Source: CAZCDM01 sp964497475 (lineage in GTDB: Bacteria; Planctomycetota; Phycisphaerae; SM23-33). From it: a stretch of DNA of 13,171 nucleotides. Made by a program: the position numbers and the translations under genes. Positions within the stretch are counted from its first letter, which is position 1. Each line of letters opens with the position of its first letter. Below the pieces are notes generated by a model. The model made no database searches. It was given only the letters and a program-made list of their open reading frames with translations, and was not told the DNA's origin. This document shows, in pieces, positions 7,901 to 13,171 of the stretch. The stretch spans positions 1 to 13,171 of the forward strand of contig CAZCDM010000050.1 of the NCBI GenBank assembly GCA_964497475.1. The letters are read 5' to 3'.

Positions 7901-8916
7901 TCGTCAGCGGTCGAGGCGATGGCCTGGCGCGCTTCGGCTGCCTTCGCACGGTCGCCGGTTTCTTCGAGCTTCTCGAACCATGCCCGCTGGGCGTCGCCCT
8001 GGACCTGCTGCTTGGCGCGGCGGGCCTGGGCGGGGCTGTTGGTCTCTTCGAGGGCCCTGTTGTAGATGGCGTCGGCCTGGGCGAGCACCTGCTGCCGGAC
8101 GGCGTCGGCCTGAATTTTGTTGCCCGTATTGATGATGATCTCGCGGTAGGCTTGCTCGGCTTCGGCGAGAACGTTCTCTTTGGCTTGGGTGGCCAGCTTC
8201 TTATTGCCGCTGTCGCGGTAGGCCTGTTTGTAGACTTCCTCCGCCTGGGCCTGGATGTACTCGTCGGCAGCGGCGGCCGCTTTTTCTGCATTGCCCGATC
8301 GCCACAGGGCCGACTGATAGACGCTCTGGACAGCGGCGTCGGTTATGGCTGCGACGGCAGCCTCGAGGCGATCCGGACCGCCGGCCTGGTTAAAGCGCCG
8401 AACTTCGGCGAGCATCTGATCGGCCTGGGTCTGAATAAACGTCCGGTTGTTCTCGGCAACCTGATCGTTGTTCAGCAGCGTATCGACGAGCTGCTCCTGA
8501 TGGTCGGCCCCGGCGAGGAGCACCTCGCGGGCCTTGCGCGCCCGGGCCATCGGCGAAAGCGAGGCCATCTCGGCGCGGAATTCATGGACGGCCTGGTCGG
8601 CCTGGGCTTTGTTGCCCGTCTCGGCCAGGACGGCTTCGTAACGGACCAGCGCCTTCTGCGCGACGGTTTGACGATTCTGCCGCTGGGTATCGCCATCGGT
8701 GGTCGTCAGGAACAGGCCGCCTCGACTGACGACAAAGTACAGAATCAGCAGAACGGCCAGAACACTCGTCGCGGCGGTGATGAACAGCGCCGCCGAGCCG
8801 ATCTTGCCGGTGATGTAGCCGAAGAGGTCTTCCCCCGGAGTCAGAAGCAGCGGCCGATCAAAATCAGCCGCTGCGGCCTTGCCGGAGGGCATCTCCTTGG
8901 TATCGAGAGATGTCAT
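4948..8916 (-). CDS. Fused phosphate ABC transporter permease PstC-PstA with two large periplasmic inserts
   Basis: This single frame of 1322 residues contains both inner-membrane channel subunits of the Pst phosphate importer. PstC half (about 1-640): helix 1 at 41-64, a loop of about 335 residues (66-398), then helices from about 402 to 627. It carries the EAA coupling loop REASYALGATRVETIF (512-527) and RAIGET (548-553). PstA half (about 700-1322): helix 1 at 705-731, a loop of about 350 residues (735-1088), then helices from 1093 to 1312, with coupling loop KEASLGLGAGKLRCF (1203-1217) and RAAGETAPI (1239-1247). E. coli PstC and PstA are separate proteins of about 300 residues with short loops there. 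Residues 640-704 form a cytoplasmic linker; no ribosome site precedes its methionines (687, 698), so PstA is probably not made separately. AGGA six bases upstream supports the ATG at 8916. The transporter identity is secure; the roles of the inserts are unknown. Confidence 0.93.
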   Translation of the reverse strand: MTSLDTKEMPSGKAAAADFDRPLLLTPGEDLFGYITGKIGSAALFITAATSVLAVLLILYFVVSRGGLFLTTTDGDTQRQNRQTVAQKALVRYEAVLAETGNKAQADQAVHEFRAEMASLSPMARARKAREVLLAGADHQEQLVDTLLNNDQVAENNRTFIQTQADQMLAEVRRFNQAGGPDRLEAAVAAITDAAVQSVYQSALWRSGNAEKAAAAADEYIQAQAEEVYKQAYRDSGNKKLATQAKENVLAEAEQAYREIIINTGNKIQADAVRQQVLAQADAIYNRALEETNSPAQARRAKQQVQGDAQRAWFEKLEETGDRAKAAEARQAIASTADDVYNRTIAETRSEKKALQAKQNFIDGVRPRSGAVAGHVIHRLGEMFGATAWDPEHSADPEYGMLALIYGSLLVTFGALLFAVPLGVVAAVVLSDIVPFKVRQIFKPIIELLAAIPSVAFGFFAILVVSPWMTKTLGFDSGTNALNAAVILGIMAIPTIVSVAEDSLSALGRDLREASYALGATRVETIFKVIIPAAHNGIIAAVILGMMRAIGETMVVWMAAGNASQVPGNWWNLTDLFAHLQNSVATMTATIAGDMGESAEGSIHRSALFTVGLLLLIFTFILNMVTEYFSTQFRKGMGASGAAEATGVVAKIKAAFVAVGRAIWFVPGLVFRLVGKIIKTLGHYLYMPIDRAIEPVRMQARLATNNIFTGVALLSVVFLGLSLVIVIGPIFVNGAGAVFFDETVEHRIFLHDRFGRGSSEQLQSQIDQAWAARQPLYDAIDQYAWLAPDELAREARAYERDAEQHFESLVEAQSAQLRVIDVQYNDARQANNAEQMNTLKQQMARAEEKLATTRKNLRSVKKLLKEIRASLVGGRRGFQVVPGALTIDDKDEVLRRIAEVKELSESPAGKLLIGTPGEKIFRIARVYGESIRNADLTLRDKSIRPMEGSGLPNELSMTYEQAYLSVREKVLRLLGPADRKTPAQRDIIKHIPPESRFGALHYDMAEEYQADLVTAQVWVPMYDEQGNPLANVKRPVPRKVLFAGAQFAQMREMLDYAETNLSAMMEPKFKFYYRYFTDEATAGHFLGGVGPEVLGTLLMTLVAICVALPLGVIAAAYLVEVAGDNVVVRTLRICINTLAGVPSIVFGLFGLAFFVMVLLPLFSGGEFHEGCVLTAGLTLAVLILPIIIRASEEAIRSVPQTYKEASLGLGAGKLRCFVNVTLPAALPGILTGTILGMSRAAGETAPILFTGAVAFGGFATGLFSATPALSYSSYDLAVGDDIARLVPYNQWGMVATLITLVLLLNFAAIIIRGRVSKRLKGM
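5653..6714 (-). other. PstA-half periplasmic insert: coiled coil plus unrecognised domain
   Basis: Residues 735-1088 of the fused permease separate membrane helix 1 from helix 2 of the PstA half. The first part (about 758-872) is highly charged and helical, with many E, Q, K, R and A residues, almost no glycine or proline after residue 790, and heptad-like leucine spacing: a probable antiparallel or dimeric coiled coil. The second part (about 875-1085) has mixed hydrophobic segments and aromatic-rich stretches and looks folded, but I recognise no family. Placement outside the cytoplasm is inferred from the standard Pst permease topology. Confidence 0.7.
7831..8337 (-). repeat. Six tandem 28-residue (84-base) helical repeats in the PstC-half insert
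   Basis: Residues 194-362 of the fused permease contain six degenerate copies of a unit with the pattern A-x-x-[VA]-[YW]-x-x-x-[LIY]-x-x-[TS]-[GNR]-[NDS]-x-x-x-A-x-x-A-[KRD]-x-x-[VIF]. The anchoring aromatic residues are Y200, Y229, Y257, Y285, W313 and Y341, so the period is 28 residues, with one 29. A seventh, separated copy lies at 86-113 (Y93 with ETGNKAQADQAV), and a degenerate one may lie near 170-192. Each unit looks like a helix-turn-helix hairpin with a TGN-type turn. The period differs from the 34 of TPR repeats. No known repeat family was recognised. Confidence 0.8.
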
Positions 8917-8959
8917 AAGTCTTCCTTCGTCCCGGCCGGGCCGGTACGGAAATGTGCGC

Positions 8960-8990
8960 GCAGGGGCCCGACACGCGGCCGGACCCCTGC
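8960..8990 (-). promoter_or_regulatory. Strong hairpin between pstS and pstCA
   Basis: In the 88-base pstS-pstCA gap, the minus-strand RNA reads GCAGGGGUCCG, nine bases, CGGGCCCCUGC: eleven pairs with one G-U wobble. On the plus strand the same site would have an A-C mismatch, so the structure fits the pst transcript. There is no following U-run, so it is more likely a 3'-end-protecting or partially attenuating hairpin that lets pstS be expressed above the permease genes, as seen in other binding-protein operons. That function is inferred. Confidence 0.6.
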
Positions 8991-9004
8991 CTGCACGGTT
9001 GCGA

Positions 9005-9832
9005 TTAGTACGTGGTCAGGGGGATGAAGCCCTTGGCCCGAACGATCTCCTGGCCCTGTTCGGTCAGGTAGAAGTTGCAGAACTGGAAGACGATCGACCC
9101 GAGCTTCGGGTAGCCGTTGGTGAAGAAGAACAGCGGACGGCTGATGGGGTACTTGCCCATCGCGATGGTCTGCTCGGTGGCCTCGATGCCGTCAACGGTG
9201 ACGGGCTTGATCGAGTCGTCCACGAAGCCCAGGCCGACGTAGCCGATGGCGCCGTCGTTCTTGGCGACGTTGGTCTTCATGTTCGGGTTCGAGCTGACGG
9301 TCTGGACGTGGTCGCCCATTTTCTTCTTGTGCATCGCCAGCTTGTGGAACGTCTCGTAGGTACCCGAGGAGGTGTCACGCGTGTAGGGCACGATGGCCTT
9401 GTTCGGGCCACCCAGCTCGGACCAGTTCTTGATCTCGCCGGTGTAGATCTTCTGGATCTGCTCGGTGGTGAGATTCTTGACCGGGTTGGAGGGGTGCACG
9501 ACGACGCAGACGCCGTCCATCGCGATGGCGTGGGCGACCGGCATGATGCCGTTGGCGACGGCCTTCTTGAACTCCTTGGGCTTCATGAAGCGGCTCATCG
9601 CGGCGATGTCACACGTGCCGTCGACCAAGGCGCGGGCGCCGTCGCCCGAGCCGGTCTTCTTGACCGTGTAGTTCACGTCGGGACGAATCTTCTTGAAAGC
9701 TTCGACGAAGGCGTCGGCGATCGGACCGACCGTGGTGGACCCTTCGATCTGGAGCTCTTCGGCGGCCACGGCCGGGGCGGTCACAGCCATCAGAGCCAGC
9801 ACAACTGCCAGCATGGTTACAATCGTTTTCAT
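9005..9832 (-). CDS. pstS: Periplasmic phosphate-binding protein PstS
   Basis: PstS captures orthophosphate in the periplasm and delivers it to the PstC-PstA permease. The 275-residue precursor has a Sec signal peptide (basic MK, hydrophobic 4-20, cleavage probably after AVA or AVAA at 23-24) and no lipobox cysteine, so the mature protein should be free in a Gram-negative-type periplasm. Ligand-contact motifs of the family are visible: GSTTVGPI (31-38), KTGSGDGARAL (59-69), MSR (79-81), TRDTSSGTYETF (151-162) and GAIGYVGLGF (194-203). It is somewhat shorter than E. coli PstS (346) and belongs to the compact PstS type found in many phyla. AGGA seven bases before the ATG at 9832 supports the start. 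It is the first gene of the pst operon, behind a Pho-box-like element at 9926-9955, and is followed by a hairpin at 8960-8990. Confidence 0.96.
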   Translation of the reverse strand: MKTIVTMLAVVLALMAVTAPAVAAEELQIEGSTTVGPIADAFVEAFKKIRPDVNYTVKKTGSGDGARALVDGTCDIAAMSRFMKPKEFKKAVANGIMPVAHAIAMDGVCVVVHPSNPVKNLTTEQIQKIYTGEIKNWSELGGPNKAIVPYTRDTSSGTYETFHKLAMHKKKMGDHVQTVSSNPNMKTNVAKNDGAIGYVGLGFVDDSIKPVTVDGIEATEQTIAMGKYPISRPLFFFTNGYPKLGSIVFQFCNFYLTEQGQEIVRAKGFIPLTTY

Positions 9833-9849
9833 CTTGCATTCCTTTCAAA

Positions 9850-9909
9850 CACTAGATGCACAGGTGAGGTCGCGGGCCTGTCCCGCAACCAGCATGATTG
9901 ACTCTAGTG
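9850..9909 (-). promoter_or_regulatory. Possible structured leader of pstS
   Basis: Upstream of pstS, CACTAGA (9850-9856) and TCTAGTG (9903-9909) are perfect inverted repeats of seven bases. Between them, on the minus-strand RNA, UUGCGGG-ACAGG-CCCGCGA (9888-9870) forms a seven-pair hairpin including one G-U. If transcription starts at or before 9909, the leader could close into a long stem ending next to the AAAGGA ribosome site of pstS. The start site is not known, so the outer stem may not be transcribed; the inner hairpin would be in either case. Confidence 0.35.
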
Positions 9910-9925
9910 ATCCTATATGTGCTAA

Positions 9926-9955
9926 ATAGAAAGATTGTGTTAAGATTACATTAAC
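9926..9955 (-). promoter_or_regulatory. Pho-box-like tandem repeat upstream of pstS
   Basis: On the minus strand the sequence reads GTTAATGT-AAT-CTTAACAC-AAT-CTTTCTAT: three 8-base units separated by 3 bases, an exact 11-base period. This is the layout of PhoB-family binding sites; the first two units resemble the published cyanobacterial form (PyTTAAPyPyT/A, 8+3 spacing) and also the TTAACA of Bacillus PhoP. The third unit is weaker. TAGGAT (9915-9910), a possible -10, begins ten bases after the last unit, as in activator-dependent Pho promoters. PhoB encoded at 10124 is the obvious ligand. This is inference from pattern and position. Confidence 0.6.
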
Positions 9956-10012
9956 AGTGACGGCTTGAGTTTCGCGGCTTTGCCTCCTGAAAAAGGGCGC
10001 GGGTCGCGTATT

Positions 10013-10042
10013 AATACAATCTAAACAGTACGCTAATATAAT
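10013..10042 (+). promoter_or_regulatory. Predicted promoter of phoB-phoR
   Basis: A perfect -10 hexamer TATAAT lies at 10037-10042 in an AT-rich patch of an otherwise GC-rich region. The -35 is weak: AATACA at 10013-10018, 18 bases upstream, keeps only the terminal ACA. Transcription would start near 10049 and leave a leader of about 75 bases. No Pho-box repeat in good register was found facing phoB, so activation may come from the shared intergenic site or expression may be basal. Confidence 0.5.
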
Positions 10043-10123
10043 GTTTGTTAAGTTTAGCTACCCTCGCAGAGTAGTTATGTCGACTGGATTGTCCCGATCC
10101 TCCTGAAGCAGGGCAGGTACCCA

Positions 10124-10834
10124 ATGCCGAAAAAAAGAATTGTTGTCGTAGAAGACGAACGAGACATGGCCGAGCTGACCGCCCTGCGTTTGAAGAAGGA
10201 AGGCTATACGGTGGACTGTGCCTTCGACGGCAAGGAGGGGTTGCGGATGATCCAGGCCGACCCGCCCGACCTGGCCCTGCTGGACCTGATGCTGCCGGGC
10301 ATGAGCGGAACCGACATCGCAGAGAAGCTCCGCGAAGACCCCCGCACCTGCCACGTGCCGATCATCATGGTCACCGCCAAGGGCGAAGAGTCCGACGTGG
10401 TGGTCGGCCTGCATGTCGGCGCGGACGACTACGTCACCAAGCCCTTCAGCATGTCGGTCCTCGTAGCGCGGATCGCCGCGGTACTGCGGCGGACGGCGCA
10501 ATCGGCCGCCGACCAGAACCGCCGCCTGGAGATCGGGCCGATCTGCATCGACCAGGAACAGCATGCCGCCGAACTCGACGGCGAGCCGCTGAGCCTGACG
10601 CTTACGGAGTTTAGGCTGCTGTCAGCCCTGGCGGCCGCCCGCGGCCGGGTGCTCACCCGCAACCAGCTTATCGACCAGGCCATCGGCATCGACGCCGTCG
10701 TGACCGACCGCACGATCGACGTACACCTGACCAGCCTGCGTCGCAAACTGGGCTCGGCCCGGGAATACCTCAAGACCGTCCGCGGCGTGGGCTACCGCAT
10801 GGTCAGCGATGCCGACCTCCAGGAGGCGGAATAG
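10124..10834 (+). CDS. phoB: Phosphate response regulator PhoB (OmpR/PhoB family)
   Basis: PhoB is the DNA-binding response regulator that, when phosphorylated by PhoR, activates Pho-box promoters such as that of pst. The 236-residue product has a receiver domain (about 4-118) with acidic pair E10-D11, phospho-acceptor D54 in LLDLMLPGMSG, switch T84 in IIMVTAK and K106 in YVTKPF. A winged helix of the OmpR type follows (about 135-230), with LTLTEFRLL, LTRNQLID, DRTIDVHLTSLRRKLG (recognition helix) and VRGVGYRM. The ATG at 10124 has AGG six bases upstream. Divergent placement next to pstS and linkage to phoR identify it as PhoB rather than another OmpR-type regulator; the gene name rests partly on that context. 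phoR follows after 55 bases. Confidence 0.93.
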   Translation: MPKKRIVVVEDERDMAELTALRLKKEGYTVDCAFDGKEGLRMIQADPPDLALLDLMLPGMSGTDIAEKLREDPRTCHVPIIMVTAKGEESDVVVGLHVGADDYVTKPFSMSVLVARIAAVLRRTAQSAADQNRRLEIGPICIDQEQHAAELDGEPLSLTLTEFRLLSALAAARGRVLTRNQLIDQAIGIDAVVTDRTIDVHLTSLRRKLGSAREYLKTVRGVGYRMVSDADLQEAE

Positions 10835-10889
10835 CGCCCCCGGCCCGCCACGCAAATCAGCTGACGGGCAGGACGCCCCGAGGCGAATC

Positions 10890-12692
10890 ATGAGACGAAC
10901 GAACTTTTTCTTCCGGCTGTTCCTGGGCAACCTGCTGCTGGTAACCTGTCTCATCGCAGTGGGGGGCTATATCTTCTTCACCTACCTCGACCGGAACATC
11001 CAACGCCAGTCGCTCCAATCTCAAAACCACATGCTCCGCTTCGCCCGCAACGAGTACCAGCAGCGCTGGCCGATTCCGCCGGAGCTGATCCAGCGCGAGG
11101 TGGCCGCCCAGGCCAACGATCAATACCGTCTGACGGTTATCGACTCCCAGGGCAATGTCCTGGGCGACAGCAGCGAACCCCCGGCCAAGATGGTCAACCA
11201 GAACACGCCCGATCACCCGGAGGTTCTCGCTGCCCTTACCGGCCATGAGGGCCAGGACACCCGCCGCAGCGACTATAGCGGCCTGGTGATGCGATACCAC
11301 GCCTCGCCGATCCTGCGCGACGGGAAGGTCGTCGGGCTGGTCCGCCTGGCCATGCCCGCCGAGCAGGTCTTCTGGCGGGGCGACTTCCTCAAGCGAACGA
11401 TCCTGTGGGGGCTGGGCCTGGCCGTCGCTACGGCCGTGCTGCTGGGCGGGCTGTTCAGCTGGGTCTGGTATCGGCCGATCCGGCAGGTGACGGCTACGGC
11501 CGAGCAACTGGCCTCGGGGAACCTTACCCTCCGGCCCAGCGTGCGCGGCTCGACGGAACTGGCGGACCTGGCCTCGTCGCTGAACAAAATGCGACACACC
11601 GTCTCCAGCCAACTGGAGACCATCACCGACCAGCGGCAGAACCTCCAGACGATTCTGGCCAATCTTCGCGAGGGCGTCATCGCCATCGACGGCGAGCAGC
11701 GTATCGTCTTCATGAACGCCTCGGCCCGTCGGCTGCTCGCAACGCAGGACGACGAACCGGCCGGCAAGCTGCTCCAATCGGTGGTGCGTGTCGCGGAGGT
11801 CATCGACGCCGCCAATGCGATCATCACCCGCCCCGATGCTTTCTCGCGCCAGATCGAGACCGACATCCGGGGGCGGCGGTACACCCTCAGCGTCCACGCC
11901 AGCCGCATTGCCGAGTACAGCAGCGAGGGCACGACCTGCATGCTCGTGGTGCACGACATTACCGAGCTGGCCCGGACGGCGAGCATGAAGGCCGAGTTCG
12001 TCGCCAACGCCTCGCACGAGCTGCGCACCCCCCTGGCCACGCTCCGGGCCGCCGTCGACAGCCTGCTGGACATCGAACCCGGCGATTCCCGCGCCCTGGC
12101 GCGATTCATCGCCATGCTCGACCGCAACGTCGCCCGCCTGGAGAACATGACCGGCGACCTGCTCGACCTGCACATCGTCGAGGCCTCACGCGATGGCAGC
12201 CGAATCGAAGAGGTCGAAATCGAGTCGCTGCTCTGGTCGGCCCGGCAGCAATTCGGCCCGCGCGCTCGCGAAGCCGGCGTGGAACTGGAACTGACCTCCA
12301 ATGACGACTCGGCCGTGGTTTCACTCGACCGCAAGATGCTGGTGCTGATCCTGCAGAACCTGCTGGATAACGCACTGAAGTTCACGCCCTCGGGCAAGGC
12401 GATTTCCTGCGATCTGAACTGCCGGCAGGGCCTGCTCGAACTGCGCGTGCAGGACACGGGGTGCGGCATTGCACCGGAGGATCAGGCCAAGGTCTTCGAC
12501 CGCTTCTTCCAGGCGGAGACCTCCCGCACGGGCGATACGAGGCAGCGGGGCACGGGGCTGGGCTTGGCGATCGTCAAGCACGCCGCCGATCGGCTGGGCG
12601 CGGAGATTACCCTGCACAGTGAGGTCGGCCGGGGCACGACGGTCACCGTCGCGATACCCACGCACCAGCAGGCCACCCCTGCCGCGGGCTGA
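10890..12692 (+). CDS. phoR: Phosphate sensor histidine kinase PhoR
   Basis: PhoR autophosphorylates when phosphate is low and passes the phosphate to PhoB; with PhoU and the Pst complex it reads transport state. The 600-residue protein has membrane helix 1 (about 8-31), an extracytoplasmic region of about 135 residues (32-167), helix 2 (about 170-193), a HAMP linker (194-245), a PAS domain (about 250-360), a dimerisation domain with H-box ASHELRTPL (H376), and an ATPase domain with N-box LQNLLDNALKF (488-498), G1 DTGCGI (522-527), F-box VFDRFF (535-540) and G2 GTGLGLAIVKH (554-564). E. coli PhoR has almost no periplasmic part; this layout resembles Bacillus and Thermotoga PhoR. I chose ATG 10890 because GAGG lies six bases upstream; an in-frame ATG at 10809 would overlap phoB and lacks a ribosome site. 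It is convergent with the next gene, 13 bases away. Confidence 0.93.
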   Translation: MRRTNFFFRLFLGNLLLVTCLIAVGGYIFFTYLDRNIQRQSLQSQNHMLRFARNEYQQRWPIPPELIQREVAAQANDQYRLTVIDSQGNVLGDSSEPPAKMVNQNTPDHPEVLAALTGHEGQDTRRSDYSGLVMRYHASPILRDGKVVGLVRLAMPAEQVFWRGDFLKRTILWGLGLAVATAVLLGGLFSWVWYRPIRQVTATAEQLASGNLTLRPSVRGSTELADLASSLNKMRHTVSSQLETITDQRQNLQTILANLREGVIAIDGEQRIVFMNASARRLLATQDDEPAGKLLQSVVRVAEVIDAANAIITRPDAFSRQIETDIRGRRYTLSVHASRIAEYSSEGTTCMLVVHDITELARTASMKAEFVANASHELRTPLATLRAAVDSLLDIEPGDSRALARFIAMLDRNVARLENMTGDLLDLHIVEASRDGSRIEEVEIESLLWSARQQFGPRAREAGVELELTSNDDSAVVSLDRKMLVLILQNLLDNALKFTPSGKAISCDLNCRQGLLELRVQDTGCGIAPEDQAKVFDRFFQAETSRTGDTRQRGTGLGLAIVKHAADRLGAEITLHSEVGRGTTVTVAIPTHQQATPAAG

Positions 12693-12705
12693 TCCGGCCG
12701 CTTGC

Positions 12706-13047
12706 TCAGATACCGACCTGGCTGTGCTGCGGGAAAATCTGCCGGAACTCATCCATCACGTGCTCGGCGTGGTGATCGTCGAACGACCGCGGCAGGGCCA
12801 GGCCCAGACGCAGCGAAATCGTCTCCCAGTCGCCCCAGGGCCACCACGCCCCGAAGGCGACAATGGGCTCCTCGACGGCCGTGACGAAAAGGTACTGCGA
12901 GCTGCGGAGCCCGCCGGCCATTTCGATGATGTCCCGCACGACGTCGGGCGCATCGGAGACCGACTCGAAATCCCACACGCTGGCGAAAGAGTTGTCGCAG
13001 GCGGCGAAGACCGTCCGCACCTCGGGCAGCTTGAACGTCGCGAGCAT
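12706..13047 (-). CDS. Unrecognised small protein, possibly 5'-frameshifted
   Basis: I do not recognise this protein. From the only in-frame ATG (13047) it has 113 residues: no signal peptide, no clear membrane helix, an acidic and aromatic composition with a WWPWGDWE cluster (68-75), and a C-terminal half rich in D, E and H. The reading frame stays open upstream to 13128 and that stretch looks coding (FDQTDEVLRWQWDEYV), yet it contains no ATG, GTG or TTG start before a TGA at 13129-13131. Dropping one A from the GAAG at about 13128-13131 would join it to the ATG at 13135 and give about 142 residues, so a natural or sequencing frameshift is plausible. The gene is convergent with phoR with only 13 bases between the stops and no terminator visible there. 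Coding status is likely, function unknown. Confidence 0.55.
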   Translation of the reverse strand: MLATFKLPEVRTVFAACDNSFASVWDFESVSDAPDVVRDIIEMAGGLRSSQYLFVTAVEEPIVAFGAWWPWGDWETISLRLGLALPRSFDDHHAEHVMDEFRQIFPQHSQVGI

Positions 13048-13133
13048 CGCCCCGACGTATTCATCCCACTGCCATCGCAGAACCTCATCGGTCTGGTCGA
13101 AGATATTGCGGCAGACGTTTTCCTGACTTCAAC

Positions 13134-13148
13134 ATTGGGACACCCAAT
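13134..13148. repeat. Perfect short palindrome ATTGGG-ACA-CCCAAT
   Basis: A perfect 6-base inverted repeat with a 3-base centre overlaps the ATG at 13135-13133 (minus strand) and directly follows the putative stop at 13150-13148. It could be an operator or a weak hairpin; there is no U-run. Confidence 0.5.
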
Positions 13149-13171
13149 CAATGGAGCAGGTCGTAGAGGGC
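13148..13171 (-). CDS. Possible C-terminal end of an upstream gene (partial)
   Basis: The minus strand enters the window with eight codons reading ALYDLLH and a TGA. The leucine-rich ending and its position just before the next possible start codon make it a believable gene end, cut off by the window edge, but eight codons cannot establish this. Confidence 0.25.
   Translation of the reverse strand, partial: ALYDLLH

Noticed and set aside
8932..8944. CCGGCCGGGCCGG near the start of the permease gene as a regulatory palindrome
   Set aside because: Only a four-base stem; expected by chance in such GC-rich DNA.
6502..9027. An 841-residue open frame on the plus strand, antisense to the permease gene
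   Set aside because: It mirrors the GC-rich codons of the fused permease, has a composition rich in H, D, G, R and Q without recognisable motifs, and overlaps a gene with clear homology.
10809..10889. N-terminal extension of PhoR from the ATG at 10809
   Set aside because: It overlaps the end of phoB, lacks a ribosome site and adds only basic low-complexity residues, whereas ATG 10890 has GAGG at good spacing just before the first membrane helix.
1..13171. tRNA, rRNA, CRISPR array, insertion sequence or phage genes
   Set aside because: No direct-repeat array, cloverleaf, transposase or terminal inverted repeats were seen; the window is a normal chromosomal region.

Overview
The window is a GC-rich stretch of bacterial chromosome carrying two functional blocks: a complete high-affinity phosphate uptake and sensing locus on the right (about 3.3-12.7 kb) and a short arginine biosynthesis / RNA maturation operon on the left (1-2.66 kb). 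Base composition, Gram-negative-style proteins (PstS has a plain signal peptide and no lipobox) and the general look of the enzymes suggest a Planctomycetota-like (possibly Phycisphaerae) or related bacterium. That assignment is an impression from sequence style and is not secure.

Left block, minus strand: argB (acetylglutamate kinase), argF (ornithine carbamoyltransferase) and rph (RNase PH) are read in that order with gaps of 10 and 19 bases. A TTGACA-N17-TACGCT promoter lies immediately upstream of argB. Upstream of it sits a small two-helix membrane protein of the DUF3592 type.

Central block, minus strand: pstS, a giant fused pstC-pstA gene, pstB and phoU are read in that order and form one apparent operon. 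PstS binds phosphate in the periplasm, the PstC-PstA membrane part conducts it, PstB hydrolyses ATP, and PhoU links transport to PhoR signalling. The permease is the most unusual object in the window. Both subunits are one 1322-residue polypeptide, and each half carries an insert of about 330-350 residues at the same topological place, the periplasmic loop between its first and second membrane helices. The PstC insert contains six tandem 28-residue helical repeats; the PstA insert starts with a long coiled coil.

The 291-base gap between pstS (leftward) and phoB (rightward) is a divergent control region. It holds three 8-base units at exact 11-base spacing that resemble a Pho box facing pstS, a good -10 element facing phoB, and possible secondary structure in the pstS leader. 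phoB and phoR (plus strand) encode the response regulator and its sensor kinase, which would activate the pst operon during phosphate starvation.

Right edge: a convergent, unrecognised small gene (minus strand) may be broken by a one-base frameshift near its start, and the last eight codons of another gene may be visible at the window end.
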